The notes beneath the pieces are model-generated. The model was not told the origin of the DNA. It was given only the letters and a program-made list of their open reading frames with translations, and searched no databases. Below, piece by piece: positions 5,491-5,496 of a DNA stretch of 5,496 nt; the first letter of the stretch is position 1; every line of letters begins with the position of its first letter. Source of the DNA: Treponema sp. (lineage in GTDB: Bacteria; Spirochaetota; Spirochaetia; Treponematales; Breznakiellaceae); NCBI GenBank assembly GCA_031289935.1, contig JAITON010000094.1, positions 1 through 5,496 of the forward strand, in the 5' to 3' direction. Position numbers and translations under genes: made by a program.

Positions 5491-5496
5491 CGAGCC

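Overview
The window looks like spirochaete DNA, most likely a Treponema-type organism of the termite-gut group. This rests on recognising two protein families by eye: a small protein beginning MSNEWLPRKEQDL, and a lipoprotein with bacterial Ig-like (Big_2) repeats carrying VTVSPSTATVIRGDTQQF. No database search was possible, so the taxonomic call is moderate. GC content is uneven: counted by eye it is about 57% in bases 1-60 and about 73% in bases 841-900.

Layout. (1) Bases 1-480 hold the 3' part of an unrecognised plus-strand gene, convergent with the next block across an 11-base gap. (2) Bases 492-4219 are a tight four-gene minus-strand block. In transcription order it encodes a YprB-type RNase H-like exonuclease (4219-3065), a secreted NMT1/SsuA-like substrate-binding protein (3021-2074), an ABC permease (2019-1264) and an ABC ATPase (1271-492). 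The last three form a complete NitT/TauT-class importer whose substrate the sequence does not reveal. (3) Bases 4295-5479 are an accessory, repeat-rich segment, also on the minus strand. It holds a small treponemal family protein that appears to lack its middle part, a chain of five to six short hairpins at 22-24-base steps, and a disrupted Ig-like lipoprotein gene.

The clearest discovery is inside that lipoprotein gene. Two copies of AATCA (4571-4575 and 4677-4681) flank 101 bases made of two palindromic modules. Removing 106 bases (one AATCA plus the insert) restores one continuous reading frame of 170 codons, with the Ig-like fold motif rejoined exactly (...SPTLTLI + TASGLLIV...). This is the signature of a small non-autonomous, REP- or MITE-like insertion with a 5-bp target duplication. 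The second point of interest is the hairpin chain at 4956-5084. Its stems change in compensating pairs while the CCT loop is mostly kept, which suggests selection on, or copying of, the folded form.

No RNA genes, CRISPR array or large transposase gene are visible. No convincing intrinsic terminators were found.
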